A DNA stretch of 64,000 bases. It comes from Zizania palustris. Taxonomy: Eukaryota > Streptophyta > Magnoliopsida > Poales > Poaceae. The notes beneath the pieces were generated by a model. It made no database searches, was not told the DNA's origin, and saw only the letters and a program-made list of their open reading frames with translations. This document shows, one piece after another, positions 24,301-34,944 of the stretch; within the stretch, counting starts at the first letter, position 1; every line of letters starts with the position of its first letter. The translations under genes were made by a program, and so were the position numbers. The stretch is taken from positions 65,413,144-65,477,143 of the forward strand of contig JAAALK010000287.1 of NCBI GenBank assembly GCA_019279435.1. Reading direction: 5' to 3'.

Positions 24301-25054
24301 TGGCTCCCATTACCTTCGATGAAAACCAGCTTCTTAATCCTTCTGAAGACGTGGCCGCAGCTTGGCAAGGCTTCCAAGCTTCGTGGAGAGTCGAAGGTCG
24401 TACTGCGATCAAAGCTTGGATCGATGAAGGGCAACGTCAAAAGCAAGCTTGTTCTCAAGCTTCGAGCAGCCAGCCTCCGTCGAACCCGCATGTCTAGCTT
24501 TGTTTTAGGATCCCAACTATGTAAAAACTTATGCTTTCATACATTATGAATGAAAATTTACTTATCATGTTTTTAGGCTTCTCAACCCCATGTGGATGAT
24601 GTCGAAGTGTTAAATGTTACCGAAGAACTTCGCCTGTTATGGGCTACCTTCGATCTTTTAAAACTTCATAAACGACCACGGTTTTTAATTCCTCGGGATA
24701 GTTCCGGTGCAATTGTGCCCGAAATGTGTAAAGATATATTATCTTATATTAAAAAAGAAGAAGAAGAAATTAACTTGGAAACTTCATCTTCTGAAGACAT
24801 TGCATGGTCCGAAGATGAAGGTACTGCTGAAGCTCAAGGGAAAAAACCTGAAGAACTTCGAAGCTGGGAAAGGAGCCCCGAATGACTTCGAACTTGGGCC
24901 GAACTTCAACAAGAACAGAAAGATTTTAGAGCTTCGAAGTGAGGTAGAAGAGTTAAACGCAAAGTTGTTAGAACTCTCGGCTCTGGAACTAGTCGTTCTG
25001 AGTTTAGTGGTAACTCTAGAGATCGAAGAGGTCTTCGATTCCTTCTCGGCATAG
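21394..25054 (+). pseudogene. Antisense accessory gene of the Tat element (Transposase_28-like, coiled coil)
   Basis: A multi-exon gene on the strand opposite gag-pol. Exon 1 (21394-22336) encodes an alanine-rich start, then a domain resembling Pfam's putative gypsy-type transposon family: EAGLGLPAVDFLSEVLDLF, LPQLSPNAVACLAIFEWAL, WYMDWILRWFYAEVGASSLL. A 70-bp AT-rich intron (22337-22406, gt...cag, phase 1) follows, then an exon with VPTLAEKEWRVKLVG, an acidic/lysine-rich region with KKRKAE, another intron after TYQ at 23571 (gtacgaag to tttgcag), and a long coiled coil with a conserved tail (23664-24497). A further exon (from 24583) and coil end at 25054; aataaa is at 25094. In-frame stops at 21652, 22255, 22822, 23658 and 24132 disable it. 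The function is unknown. Confidence 0.7.
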
Positions 25055-25093
25055 ACACCGATTTCTCATAATGTAATTGTAATTTGTTCGAAT

Positions 25094-25099
25094 AATAAA
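25094..25099 (+). terminator. Candidate poly(A) signal of the antisense gene
   Basis: An aataaa lies 40 bp after the last in-frame stop (25052-25054), on the plus strand, in an AT-rich stretch. It is consistent with a separate transcript ending before the integrase region on the other strand. Confidence 0.45.
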
Positions 25100-25429
25100 T
25101 ATCGATTTTTTTAAAATTGTCTCCTTACTTCCCAGCCCCTCTTTGGGCGTAAGCAACTTTGAACTATAGTCAAAGATGGTTAGGCGCAAAGAAAAACGTA
25201 AGAGCACAATTTTGGAGGCTCGGAGCCCCTCAGCAATTTAAAGACTGATTAAAATCTTATAAAATGTTTTTGACTACTTGGAGTCTGAAAACTGGTAACT
25301 GAGTACCTTTTGTTTTGAAAGAAGTCGCTTCGGACAACTTTCTGGAAACTTTGGTATCTGAAACGATTGGTCACTTTGGACTCTTTTCACAGATATTCGA
25401 AGCTCATGAGCTCAAACTCTGTTTTGTTT

Positions 25430-25605
25430 TGGCCTCCTTCGATTCTTTTTGCGAATGCTATCAAACCGGTTGTTTGGAATTCGCAGTGGTCTCCTAGGAC
25501 TCTTTTTACGGATGCTTTCAAGCCGGAACTTGGAATCCGCATTATTTGGTCTCCTTCGACTCTTTTTACGGATGCTTTCAAGCTGGTGGCTTGGAATCCG
25601 TTTTT
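25430..25605. repeat. Three tandem units of 57-60 bp
   Basis: Units start at 25430, 25487 and 25547, each beginning tgg(c/t)ctcct and carrying ctctttttacggatgctttc-like and ttggaatccg-like blocks. They lie between the antisense gene and the integrase end. The rest of 25100-25800 is non-coding. Confidence 0.8.
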
Positions 25606-25808
25606 TTAGTGACTTTCCCACCTCGTCGGAAGCTTCGAACCAGTGGTCCGAAGTCCGAAAAATGATTCAAATTAATGACACTTCCCTCCCAGCCGACTTC
25701 GTTCTTCCAGTGCGTCCACTAGAAGTAGGAAGTGTTGGGGGGTAGGCATTATCTGAACCATGAACTTTATTAATTTAGAAGGTGTTTACAAATGATTACA
25801 AAGAGCCC

Positions 25809-28800
25809 CTATGCAAAATATCGCTTTAAGTGCTCCGCATGCCATGTATGTGTTAGCTCTTCACCTTCTAAAGTAGCTAACTTAAAAGAACCAGGGTGTC
25901 CTGAACGGAGAATTATATATGGACCTTCCCACTTATTCCCTAATTTCACTGGTGCTATAACACTTCGCACAACAAGATTACCCGGCTTAAGTTCATCAAG
26001 CTTGACCTTCGGATCAAACCAAGTCTTCGTTTGCTGATGATACTTTGATAAATTAGCAACAGCTCGAAGTCTTATTTCTTATGTTAAATCAAGCGAAGTT
26101 TGCCTTTCTGCTTCTATTTCTGGTTCGGTGCTGTGAAGGGATCCTCCTTTAAGCTCCGTCGGCATCATAGCTTCATCTCCGAATAATAGTCTGAAGGGAG
26201 TGAAACCCGTGGATCTCGTTTGAGTAGTCCGGATGGACCATAGAATCTTCGAGAGCTCCTCGATCCACAATCCTTTTGCCAATCCTACTATTCTTCGATT
26301 CAGCCCTGACAAGATATTACCATTGGCTCTTTCCACAGCTCCGTTAGAATGAGGATGCCGCACTGCAGCAAAGCATAATTGGATGCCTAGATCTTCACAA
26401 AATTTCTTGAAGGGCTCTGCATCAAATTGTGTTCCATTGTGAACTGTCAACTGCCGAGGCACTCCGAACCGGCATATGATATTTTTCCAGAAAAATTTTT
26501 GTACATTATTTGAAGTGATAGCTGTTAGGGGCTCTGCTTCAACCCACTTTACAAAGTACTCAATTGCTACCACTGTAAATTTCAAGTTTCCTTTTGCTAC
26601 TGGGAAGGGGCCAATAAGATCCATCCCCCATCTGGCCATGGGCCATACTGGAGCAATGACTTGAAGAGCTGTTGGCGGGCGATGACTTCTTCGTCCCATC
26701 CACTGACAACCTTGGTAGGTGCGGACTAAGCTCTCCACATCAGCTACTATTGTAGGCCAATAAAGCCCCTAGCGAAGTGTTTTTCCTGCCAAAGCTCGAC
26801 GGGCCAGATGGCTACCACAAAGTCCTTCATGAATTTCTTGAAAAATTTCTTGACCTTCGGGTTGAGATATACATTGGAGTAGAGGGGAACATACTTCGTC
26901 CTTGTACAAAATACCATTGATTATATGATAATTTTGAATTCTGAGCTTCAACCTCGAAAGTTGTGGCCCTTCAGGCAAATTTGCTTCTCCTTGCAATAAT
27001 TCCATAATTGGACTTCGCCAATCTGTACTTGGAATGCAAAAGACTTCCACAGAAGGGATCTGTGGCACCGAAGGTGTACTGAGTTCTTCGTAAAACGCCT
27101 CTTCTGGAATGTCCATAGCTCCGACTGCACCTTTCGCCAATATATCAGCTTGCGCATTTTCTGCTCTGGGTATACTTCGAATGGAAATCCCTTTGAATGC
27201 TGCTTCGATCTTACTGATCTCTTCCAAATATTTTACGAGCCGTGGATGCCGAACTTGAAAACTCATGTCTATGTGCCCTCCTACATTTTGAGAATCTGTC
27301 TTAATAACAACTCTTGTAGCCCCTAAAGCACGTGCCTTTCAAAGTCCTAGAAAAATTCCTTCGTACTCCGCTGTATTATTGGTAGACTTAAAGTTGAGTC
27401 TTGCGGAGTACATTGCTTTTTGCCCTGAAGGTGAAATTATCACTGCTCCGATGCCTGCTCCAGACGCTTGGAAAGCTCCATCGGAGTAAATGGTCCAAAT
27501 TCCTTCACTTGGCTTCTCCGGAGCCCATGCTGCAGGGGGAGTCCACTCTGCTACAAAGTCCGCCAACACTTCTGACTTAATTGCCGTCCTTGCTACGAAG
27601 GATATGCCCAAGAGTGCTAATTCAACGGCCCACTTCCCAATTCTTCCTGTGGAGTCCTTGCTTCAGAGCATATCTCCTAAAAGATATGAAGTTGGTACAA
27701 TCACATTGTGTGCTAAAAAATAATGCCTTAACTTCCTCGAAGCCATTATCAGAGCATAAGTGAACTTCTCAAGCTCGAAATATCTTGCATTTGCTCCGGA
27801 CAATGCTTCGGATACAAAATAGACTGGATTCTGTACCAACTTCCCGTTGAAATCAACCTCTCTAACAAGGACTGCACTGACAGCAGAGCCAGTAGCTGCA
27901 AGGTAGAGGAGTAGGGTTTCGTCCGCAATAGGCACCGTGAGTGTAGCGAGGTTACTGAGATAATTCTTAATATCTTCGAAACTTTTTTGACACTCCGATG
28001 TCCATGCGAACTCTTCAGACCCCTTCAATGCTTTGAAAATTGGCAAACTTCTCTCTGCAGACCTTGCCAAAAACCTGCTAAGTGCTGCAAGACGACCAGT
28101 CAGCTTTTGCACTTGCTTTAAATTCTCCGGGGGAGCCATCCTTTGCAACGCAGTTATTTGAGTGGCGCTAGCTTCGATCCCTCTACTTGAAACTAGATAC
28201 CCTAACAATTTTCCAGCCTGCACCCCGAAGATACATTTTTCGGGGTTAAGACGGATCCCACATGCCTGAAGGCTATTAAATGTTTCTGCTAAGTCTAGGC
28301 TATGTTGGTGCTTTAAAGCACTCTTTATTACAATGTCATCCATATAGGCATCTACATTGCGACCTAGTTGATGACCTAGAGCCTTAGCAATTAACCTCGA
28401 AAAAGTAGCCCCGACATTTCTTAAGCCAAAGGGCATTCTTACATAACAGAAGATTCCCGAAGGAGTTACAAAGCTTGTCTTGATTTCATCTTCGCGCTTT
28501 AGCCAGATTTGATGATAACTGGAATACGCGTTGAGGAAGCTTAATAACTCCGAACCAGCAGTAGAGTCGACCAATTGATCAATTCGGGGCATGGGATAAG
28601 GGTCACGGGGGCATGCTTTATTCAAAGATGTAAAGTCAATACACATGCGCCATTTCCCGGAAGATTTCTTTTTAACAAAAACTGGGTTGGCTAGCCACTC
28701 CGTATAGGCTACCTCTCTGATAATCCCATCTTTCAACAATTTTTCCACTTCACCTTTAGCGAGGATAGCCCTTTCCACAGATAGCTTTCGGAGTCCTTGA

Positions 28801-29492
28801 TCAACAGGCTGAGCCTTCGGGTTCACAAGTAAACTATGCTCAATAATATCCCGACTGACTCCGGTAATGTCTTCATCAGACCAAGCAAAGACAACTAAAT
28901 TCTCTTCAACTACTTTCTCTAACGAAGTAGTGACTTCTAGAGGCAAGTCTTTGCCAAACTGAAATGAATATTCCTTGCCATCTTTGACAATAACCTTCGT
29001 TGCAATCTCCCCTTCAGGGCTTGGCCTTGGGAAGGACTTCTTCGAAGATTCGCCAAGAGCGGGAAAAACTTCCGGGTTATCTTGCACACTGTTCACCTGT
29101 CTCGGGTCAAGAGGAGGGCCATGACCATACTCCACTCTTCGCGCGGTGGCCTGATCTCCGAAAACAGTGAGCACTCCCGCCTGTGTAGGCATCTTCATAC
29201 AAAGGTAATTATGATGCGCCACAGCTCCGAATTGATTCAGCATGCCCCTTCCAAAGATAACATTGTATGCATACGGGGCATCCACAACATAAAAAACCAC
29301 TTCCTCCATCCTGGCCAGTAGCCCCTCTCCAAAGGTAACTTCCAAGCTAATTTGGCCGAGGGCATTGAGAGGGGGTCCTGCGAAGCCTTGCAAAGGATGG
29401 GCTGCTGGGAGGAGATGCTTCCTGGAGATGCAGAGTTGATCAAAAGCTTGGACAAAGATAATATCTGCCGAACTCCCTCCGTCGATTAGCAC
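25809..29492 (-). pseudogene. pol: Tat-type protease, RT, RNase H and integrase
   Basis: A continuous block 29492-27663 holds protease (LIDGGSSADIIF) and RT (MCIDFTSLNKACPRDPYPMP, YMDDIVIKS at 28331-28345, GKLLGYLVSSRGIEA). RNase H is at 27611-26948 (WTIYSDGAFQASGAG, NTAEYEG), integrase at 26800-25809 with stop at 25809-25811. The first catalytic Asp of RT is Asn (FLNAYSSYHQ, about 28511-28540, expected FLDAYSGYHQ). The middle Asp of the integrase triad is His (TVHNGTQF, 26422-26448). In-frame stops sit at 27663 (before SKDSTGRIGKW), 27339 (LGL*KARALG), 26769 (TLR*GLYWP) and 26079 (LDLT*EIRL). Each is one C-to-T step from Arg (CGA) or Gln. Confidence 0.92.
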
Positions 29493-31201
29493 TCTCCGGA
29501 CCTTGCAAAGATAATGTCGGCAATGATGACGAGTGGGTCTGCATGTGGAAACTTTATACCAGCTGCATCATCTGCAGAAAAAGATATCGGCACATGGGAA
29601 CATTCAGGCATAGCAGCTACAGACAAGGAGGTTCCAATATGGCCCACTTCTCTGACATATTCTCTTTTCTGCCTCTTCGACATGCTTCCGAGGGTTCCTC
29701 CTCCAGAGATGGGGAGGACTACTCTTTTCCCTTGATCTTGACCATCTTCCTTCTTCGGAGGTGGCATAACATTGACCACCGGAGGCCTTCTCGCAGGATT
29801 GAAGTTCTCTATACGTGCCACAGCTTGGACAGGCTCCGGATGCACCTCGGTTGGAACTCGGTCAGAAGTGCCTCGACCCAAAGTTCTTTCTAGGTATTCG
29901 CCTCTCAAAGCAAGTATAGACTTACATGCATCAGTTGTGTGACTTCGATTCTCACCATGGACAGAGCAGAAGAAGGCCTGGGCTTTGCCAGCCGGCTTCC
30001 CTGGTGGCCTCCAGCCGATGGTCTTGCTTCCTGAAGGCTGTGAAGTCCTTGGGGCAAATTTCTGCGGGGGTGCAATGTTCAAAACTTCTGAACGAGGATG
30101 CTTTTTCCCTCGACACCTGTCGTGTTGAACTTCGAAGCTGGGTGCTTGTGGCTGTGTTGAAGTCTTTACTTCCAACTTAACTTCTTGCAAGATTGACGGG
30201 GTTGCGGCAGTTCTTCGAAGCCATCCCTCTTCTGACCTTGCATACTCTTTGAAATAAGACATCAACTGAGCAACAAAAGATATCTGCTTCTTGTGAAGTT
30301 TATCAAGGAGGCCCGCATGGGTAACTCCCTCTCGAGCTGCGTCAACTACAGAAGATGTAGTTAACCCTCGAATTTGCGACTTCGTATGAGCGAAGCGCTT
30401 GAAATATTGTCTTAAAGTCTCTCCGGGGAGCTGCTTCACCTGGAAAAGACTTCCTGTTGACATTGGGGGTACGAAGGTACCCTGAAAATTGCTTACGAAC
30501 TTCATCCTCAGCTGCTCCCATGTTCTGATTGATCCTGGCTTCAGAGACCAGAACCACCACAGTGCCACTCCTTCGAGAGCTAGGGGAAAACATTTGGCCA
30601 TAGTGTCTCGCACTCCCCCGCTGGCTTCAATTGCCAATGCATAAGAGCGGGAGAACTCCCTAGGATCTTCATCTCCAGAATATTTACAAAGCTTTGAAGT
30701 TTTGAACTTAGGGTTGAAGCGTACTTTCTGCAACTCAGGATGCAGCGAAGATTCAGTGTCAAAGGAAGCATTCTCCGAAGCTTCAGGATAAGGAAGTTCA
30801 TCAACTTCGGGCACTTCAGGGATGATCGGGGCGGCCTGAGAACGAAGCCTATCTGTGGCTTCTTGACGCCACCTTGCTACTTCAGCCTGAAGACTGGCCA
30901 TTTGAGCGGCCATATCGCCAATACCGTCTTCATCTCCTCCGGAAGGACCTTCTGGGTCTTGAGAACTATAGGTGTCAGTTCGAAGCGGAATCGAAGCTGG
31001 AGAAGGGACTCCGGCTGGCCGAAGTATAAATGGAGTTGGGGGAGGAACTCTGTATGCTCGAGGAAGGGGAATCCCTTCGGGGGTCTGAGGTGGAGGAATT
31101 ACCGATGGCCCCCAGACCTCGACCGTGTTCGAAGATCTTACTCCGGAGGTCCGAGGGGACCTCCGAGTAGGACTACCACCTGCACTCCGCTTGGGAGGCA
31201 T
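29486..31201 (-). CDS. gag: Tat-type Gag, 571 residues, open reading frame intact
   Basis: The ATG at 31199-31201 is 61 bp from the 5' LTR. The N-terminus is basic and proline-rich (MPPKRSAGGSPTRRSPRTSG). The retrotransposon gag core lies at about residues 170-300 (LALEGVALWWFWSLKPGSIR, WEQLRMKFVSNFQGTF). A variant zinc motif of form C-x2-H-x5-H-x4-C (CSVHGENRSHTTDAC) is near residue 415. The frame stays open to 29486 but ends after ADIIFARSGEC, where the protease frame starts one base out of register. Most Tat elements join Gag and Pol in one frame or by a stop, so I take the shift as a mutation, though programmed frameshifting is possible. Confidence 0.88.
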   Translation of the reverse strand: MPPKRSAGGSPTRRSPRTSGVRSSNTVEVWGPSVIPPPQTPEGIPLPRAYRVPPPTPFILRPAGVPSPASIPLRTDTYSSQDPEGPSGGDEDGIGDMAAQMASLQAEVARWRQEATDRLRSQAAPIIPEVPEVDELPYPEASENASFDTESSLHPELQKVRFNPKFKTSKLCKYSGDEDPREFSRSYALAIEASGGVRDTMAKCFPLALEGVALWWFWSLKPGSIRTWEQLRMKFVSNFQGTFVPPMSTGSLFQVKQLPGETLRQYFKRFAHTKSQIRGLTTSSVVDAAREGVTHAGLLDKLHKKQISFVAQLMSYFKEYARSEEGWLRRTAATPSILQEVKLEVKTSTQPQAPSFEVQHDRCRGKKHPRSEVLNIAPPQKFAPRTSQPSGSKTIGWRPPGKPAGKAQAFFCSVHGENRSHTTDACKSILALRGEYLERTLGRGTSDRVPTEVHPEPVQAVARIENFNPARRPPVVNVMPPPKKEDGQDQGKRVVLPISGGGTLGSMSKRQKREYVREVGHIGTSLSVAAMPECSHVPISFSADDAAGIKFPHADPLVIIADIIFARSGEC

Positions 31202-31240
31202 GGTTTGAGAATTTGGTAGAGAACGAAGTTTTTTGGACTA

Positions 31241-31260
31241 GGTTCCCACGGACGGCGCCA
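31241..31260 (-). promoter_or_regulatory. Primer-binding site of the Tat-type element
   Basis: On the minus strand, tggcgccgtccgtgggaacc begins 2 bp after the 5' LTR end. This kind of primer site is common in Tat and related elements. I do not assign the tRNA. Confidence 0.8.
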
Positions 31261-31262
31261 AC

Positions 31263-31759
31263 TGTTGGCGTAAAAGATTACGCTAACTGGTTTCTGAAGC
31301 TTGGAAACTAACAAACGAAGTGTTTGTGAAGTAAACTATTTCAAGCCTCCAAAATGGATAATAGCTCAAAATAGTTCGAAGATGTGTATTGAATAACTTA
31401 GTATTCGATCCCCCTTACAGGGTGAAACGGGGGGTATTTATAGGCCCAAACATTAAGGAAAAGACCCTTTTACCCCTCTGTTACAACCGACATAGTGGAA
31501 ACTATTCGGTACCCTTAAAAGGGCTAAAACAGTAAAAGACTAATCTAATCAGATAGATGATAAGTCTTCTATCCTAGCTGGCAAAGAAGCTCTCTGAAGA
31601 GTCCAAGTTCAAAGATATAATTCGAACTAGCCTTCACCTTCATCCTTCGAACTTGATCCAAAGTACTCCCGGAGCTAAATGCTCTAAACCTTTTATTCAA
31701 TCATCTGTCTTTGTCTTGTCATAACAATAACCCTAAAGATGGAGTATTTTCCCCCAACA
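31263..31759 (-). repeat. 5' LTR of the Tat-type element
   Basis: It pairs with 20470-20967, with the same termini. It is followed on the right by the target duplication atgac and then Copia sequence. Confidence 0.92.
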
Positions 31760-32030
31760 ATGACCGATGTCCAGGTAGTTGCTTTGGGACCTTGTGCCGA
31801 AGTGGTCGAAGCGTGGTCGGCTTCGGGGGTCGATGTCAAGGGTAGTAGGGGTTTATCCTCAAAATCTCAGGGATCTTCTTCGAAGATGGTATGCTCCATG
31901 TCGTGTTCATTTGCCTGTTCAAAACAGGAACTAACAGAGGGGGTTGATTCATCAAAAGTCACATCACATGACTCGATGACAGTGTTAGTATACAAATTAT
32001 AAACATGATAAGAACGACCATGAGTAGTGT
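31760..32030 (-). pseudogene. pol: 271-bp island of Copia pol between two nested elements
   Basis: The minus strand reads TTHGRSYHVYNLYTNTVIES then CDVTFDE, the link between Copia integrase and RT. It continues GIFLGYT at 42270 on one side and leads to the RT at 20469 on the other. Bases 31760-31764 and 32026-32030 are the target duplications of the two flanking elements. Confidence 0.92.
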
Positions 32031-33314
32031 TGTTGACACAGAAATGTGCCCCCACACTTGGGTCAGTTCGACGATCCAAAAGTGCACGAATACTTAGGGA
32101 CAAGCCTAAGCGTGACGTGGCACCGATGTCGCGTTCCGACTACCCTTAATAGTGATAAGGGGGGTGGAGTCGCCAGGCAACCAAATTACACAAAATAATC
32201 CAATTAGCTGAAAGAAATAGATTAAACAGAATAATGTCAGCAAACTAGTCGGAACCCATCTGGTTCAAAGTATGGTGCGAAGCGATCACTGAAGTGTACC
32301 TTCGGCGTCTGGTGTGAAGTGCTCTACCGAAGGGTGCTTCGGCGTTCGGAACGATCCGGGCGAAGATGGACTCCGAACGGATCTGGACGCGGCGATCACC
32401 TCTGAATAGCATGGTTCAGCGTGAGATCTCTGATACAGCAAACTATGGAATAATGACTCGAGGGCCACACACGGGCGTGACTTTGTCTGGTGTGGAGTAT
32501 GGTCATGGCGAAGCCTGTTGCAACGAAGTATGCTGGCAAAGCCTGTTGTCGGAGCCTGCGGTCCCGCCGAAGGGTGTCCTAGGGACCTCCGAAACTGATC
32601 TCTCAGCTCCGAACACCTCCGACGAAGTAGCTCCGAACGTGCGAACCTGCAACAGAGAGAATTCGAAGTACCAATTCGGCCCGAGGACCGAATTTTGCTA
32701 AGTGTTGCACTAGTAGTGAAGGTAGCAATCTGTTACGCAGATTAGCAGATACTTCATAGGCGAAGTAACAAGGTGATAGCAATCTATTACGTAGATTAAC
32801 GGATACTTCACAAGCAAAGTAACAAGGATTACCACTGTTCCGTAGTGGCTGGCGGAGGGCTTCCAGGTTAACCCACGAAGAGGTACAGGAAAATAAAGGT
32901 AAAGTAAATACGATCAAAGCATGGGGCTTTGGTTTGGTTTGAGTTAGGGGGGGTCTCTACGCCGGCCTTGCCTCTCTTTTTATAGGGGCTTAATTCCTAA
33001 TCTAATCTGCTATTAATCCGGCCAGATAGAGATAAAGATTGAGCTGGAAACGCATACAATTCTACCTCCACCGAAGTGGGCTTCGACCAGGCCCATCGAG
33101 GCCTGCTCCTCGGGCCGAAGCTTCGGCAGCGTGGGCCTCCGAAGGCTTCCCGGCCGAAGCCCATGGGCTAGCAAGAGGCTTTCGAAGCCCATAGGCCAAT
33201 GGACTTCAGCCCTGTAGGGCTTCGGACAGACCCTGGACATGTGCATTTTCGGCCCAAATCACCAAAATTGATATTTTGATAATCTAGACATTAATGCCAT
33301 TTTTTCTATCAACA
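32031..33314 (-). repeat. 3' LTR of the nested Gypsy element
   Basis: 1284 bp, pairing with 40984-42264. Its polypurine tract complement (catgccccctgcc) follows at 33315-33327. It is rich in ccgaag and cttcgg words. Confidence 0.93.
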
Positions 33315-33399
33315 CATGCCCCCTGCCTTTTAGTGAACTAGTGAACTAAAAGCACAACGAGCTAAAGACGATACCATCCATATCGGTTTTCCGATACTT
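33315..33399 (-). other. Polypurine tract and 3' end of the nested Gypsy element
   Basis: A C-rich tract next to the LTR, then a short untranslated spacer up to the integrase stop at 33400. Confidence 0.6.
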
Positions 33400-34854
33400 T
33401 TATGATGTTTGCCACACACTTGGGAAATACCTTTTCAAGTACATACCATTCAAAGCTCTTCGAAACCGCTCTCCCTGCAGGGACTCCAACACGTATGCGT
33501 TGCCGGGATCAATTTCGGCTATTTTAAAAGGGCCTTCCCAACTAGGTGACCATTTACCAAACTTGGGACTCTTCGTGCCTAGGGGTAAAATCATTTTCCA
33601 CACTAAATCTCCTATTTGAAACGATTTTGGTTTAACCTTCTTATTGTAGGCTTTGGCTACTCTCTTCTTGTCTACTTCTATGGCTTCTAAAGCCCTTAGT
33701 CTCTTATTAGTCACTTCCTCTATATTATCCTTTAGAAGAGTTTCGTACTCGTTGACCGATAAGCCATCTTGCTTCAACACTCTTAAGGAGCCAAGATCTA
33801 CCTCTACGGGCAGAACGACTTCTTGTCCATATACCAACTCATATGGACTGACCTTGGTAGCACCGTGCTTTGCAATCCTACAAGCCCATAGTGCCTCGGA
33901 AAGCACCTCATGCCACCTTTTAGGGAACTCTTCGATTTTCTTCTTAATGAGCTTAATCACGGTTTTATTACTAGACTCGGCCTGACCATTGGCCTGAGCA
34001 TAGTAAGGTGAAGAGTTTATCAACTTAATACCATAATATTCGGCGAAGTCCCTTACTTCTCCAGAAACAAATGAACTACCTTGATATGTAGTAAGGGTTT
34101 GAGGAATGCCGAATCTATGTATGATGTGCTTCAAAATAAAATCACATACCTCATTGTGAGCCATGTTCTTGAGAGGTACGGCCTCAGTCCACTTAGTGAA
34201 GTAATCCGTTGCCATCAACACGAACCGATGCCCTTTTGAGGAAGGAGGGTGAATCTGGCCGATGAAGTCTAAACCCCAACCTCGAAACAACCATGGTTTG
34301 ACAATAGGACTGAGCAAGGAGGCAGGAGCTAAGTGAATATTGCCAAACCTCTGACATACTTCACATCCTCTATAGTATTTGAAACAATCTTCAGTCATAG
34401 TCGGCCAATAAAAACCCTCTCTTTTGAGCATCCAACTTATTTTTTGGGCCAACTGATGAGTGCCGCAAAGCCCTTCATGGACTTCTCCTGTAGCCACCTG
34501 AGACTTCTCATGGTCTAAACACTTCAATAGAGCTTCGTCGATGGTTCGGAAATACAATGTGTCGTCTATCAACATGAATTTGAATGTTTGTTGCCAAACC
34601 TTCCGATAAACCCTTTGGCTAGGGTCTCTCAAATACTGAACGATTGGGATTTTCCAATCGCCCTTATAGGTTTCAGAGGGTTTTGCTGGTCCATTTTCTA
34701 AACAAACTTCCAAACTACTGACTTCGGGGTGCCCCCCGAGCCATTCCAGCTCCTGTCGAAGCCTGGCCAGAGTGGTCGTTCGAAGTGTGTTGGGCCGAAG
34801 CCCTTCGGAGGTTTCGGACTCCGAGGAGCCTTCTCTGTTCAGGAGGCTTCGCAC
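33400..34854 (-). pseudogene. pol: Gypsy integrase, open for 484 residues but catalytic Asp lost
   Basis: The open block carries the linker after RNase H, the HHCC zinc region (VHEGLCGTHQLAQ, YYRGCEVCQRFG), the core with GLDFIGQIHPP (first Asp) and GQAESSNKTV (Glu), and a C-terminal GPFKIAEIDPGNAYVLESLQ region ending RYFPSVWQTS. The middle Asp is Tyr in TTYQGSSF (34066-34092). It is the longest undamaged block of this element. The beginning is not a natural start: the polyprotein is broken upstream near 34855-34945. Confidence 0.88.
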
Positions 34855-34944
34855 TATGGGCTCCAGCGTGCCAGATCCTTTGGTTGGCAGAGCACTCCGA
34901 TCCAGGGGCTTCGGCGTGCGGTGGCCTTCGGCGGCCCGAGGGGT

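Larger units (their letters stand above)
20470..31759 (-). mobile_element. Tat-type Ty3/Gypsy element (RIRE2/Grande-like) with antisense accessory gene
   Basis: LTRs 20470-20967 (498 bp) and 31263-31759 (497 bp) start tgttggcg and end ccaaca on the plus strand and differ at roughly 15 positions by eye (about 97% identical). The target duplication atgac is perfect (20465-20469, 31760-31764) and lies within Copia coding sequence. The primer site tggcgccgtccgtgggaacc lies 2 bp inside the right LTR. Gag, protease, RT, RNase H and integrase run right to left (31201-25809). A separate spliced gene runs left to right (21394-25054) between integrase and 3' LTR, as known for the Tat clade. Length is 11.3 kb. 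Confidence 0.93.
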
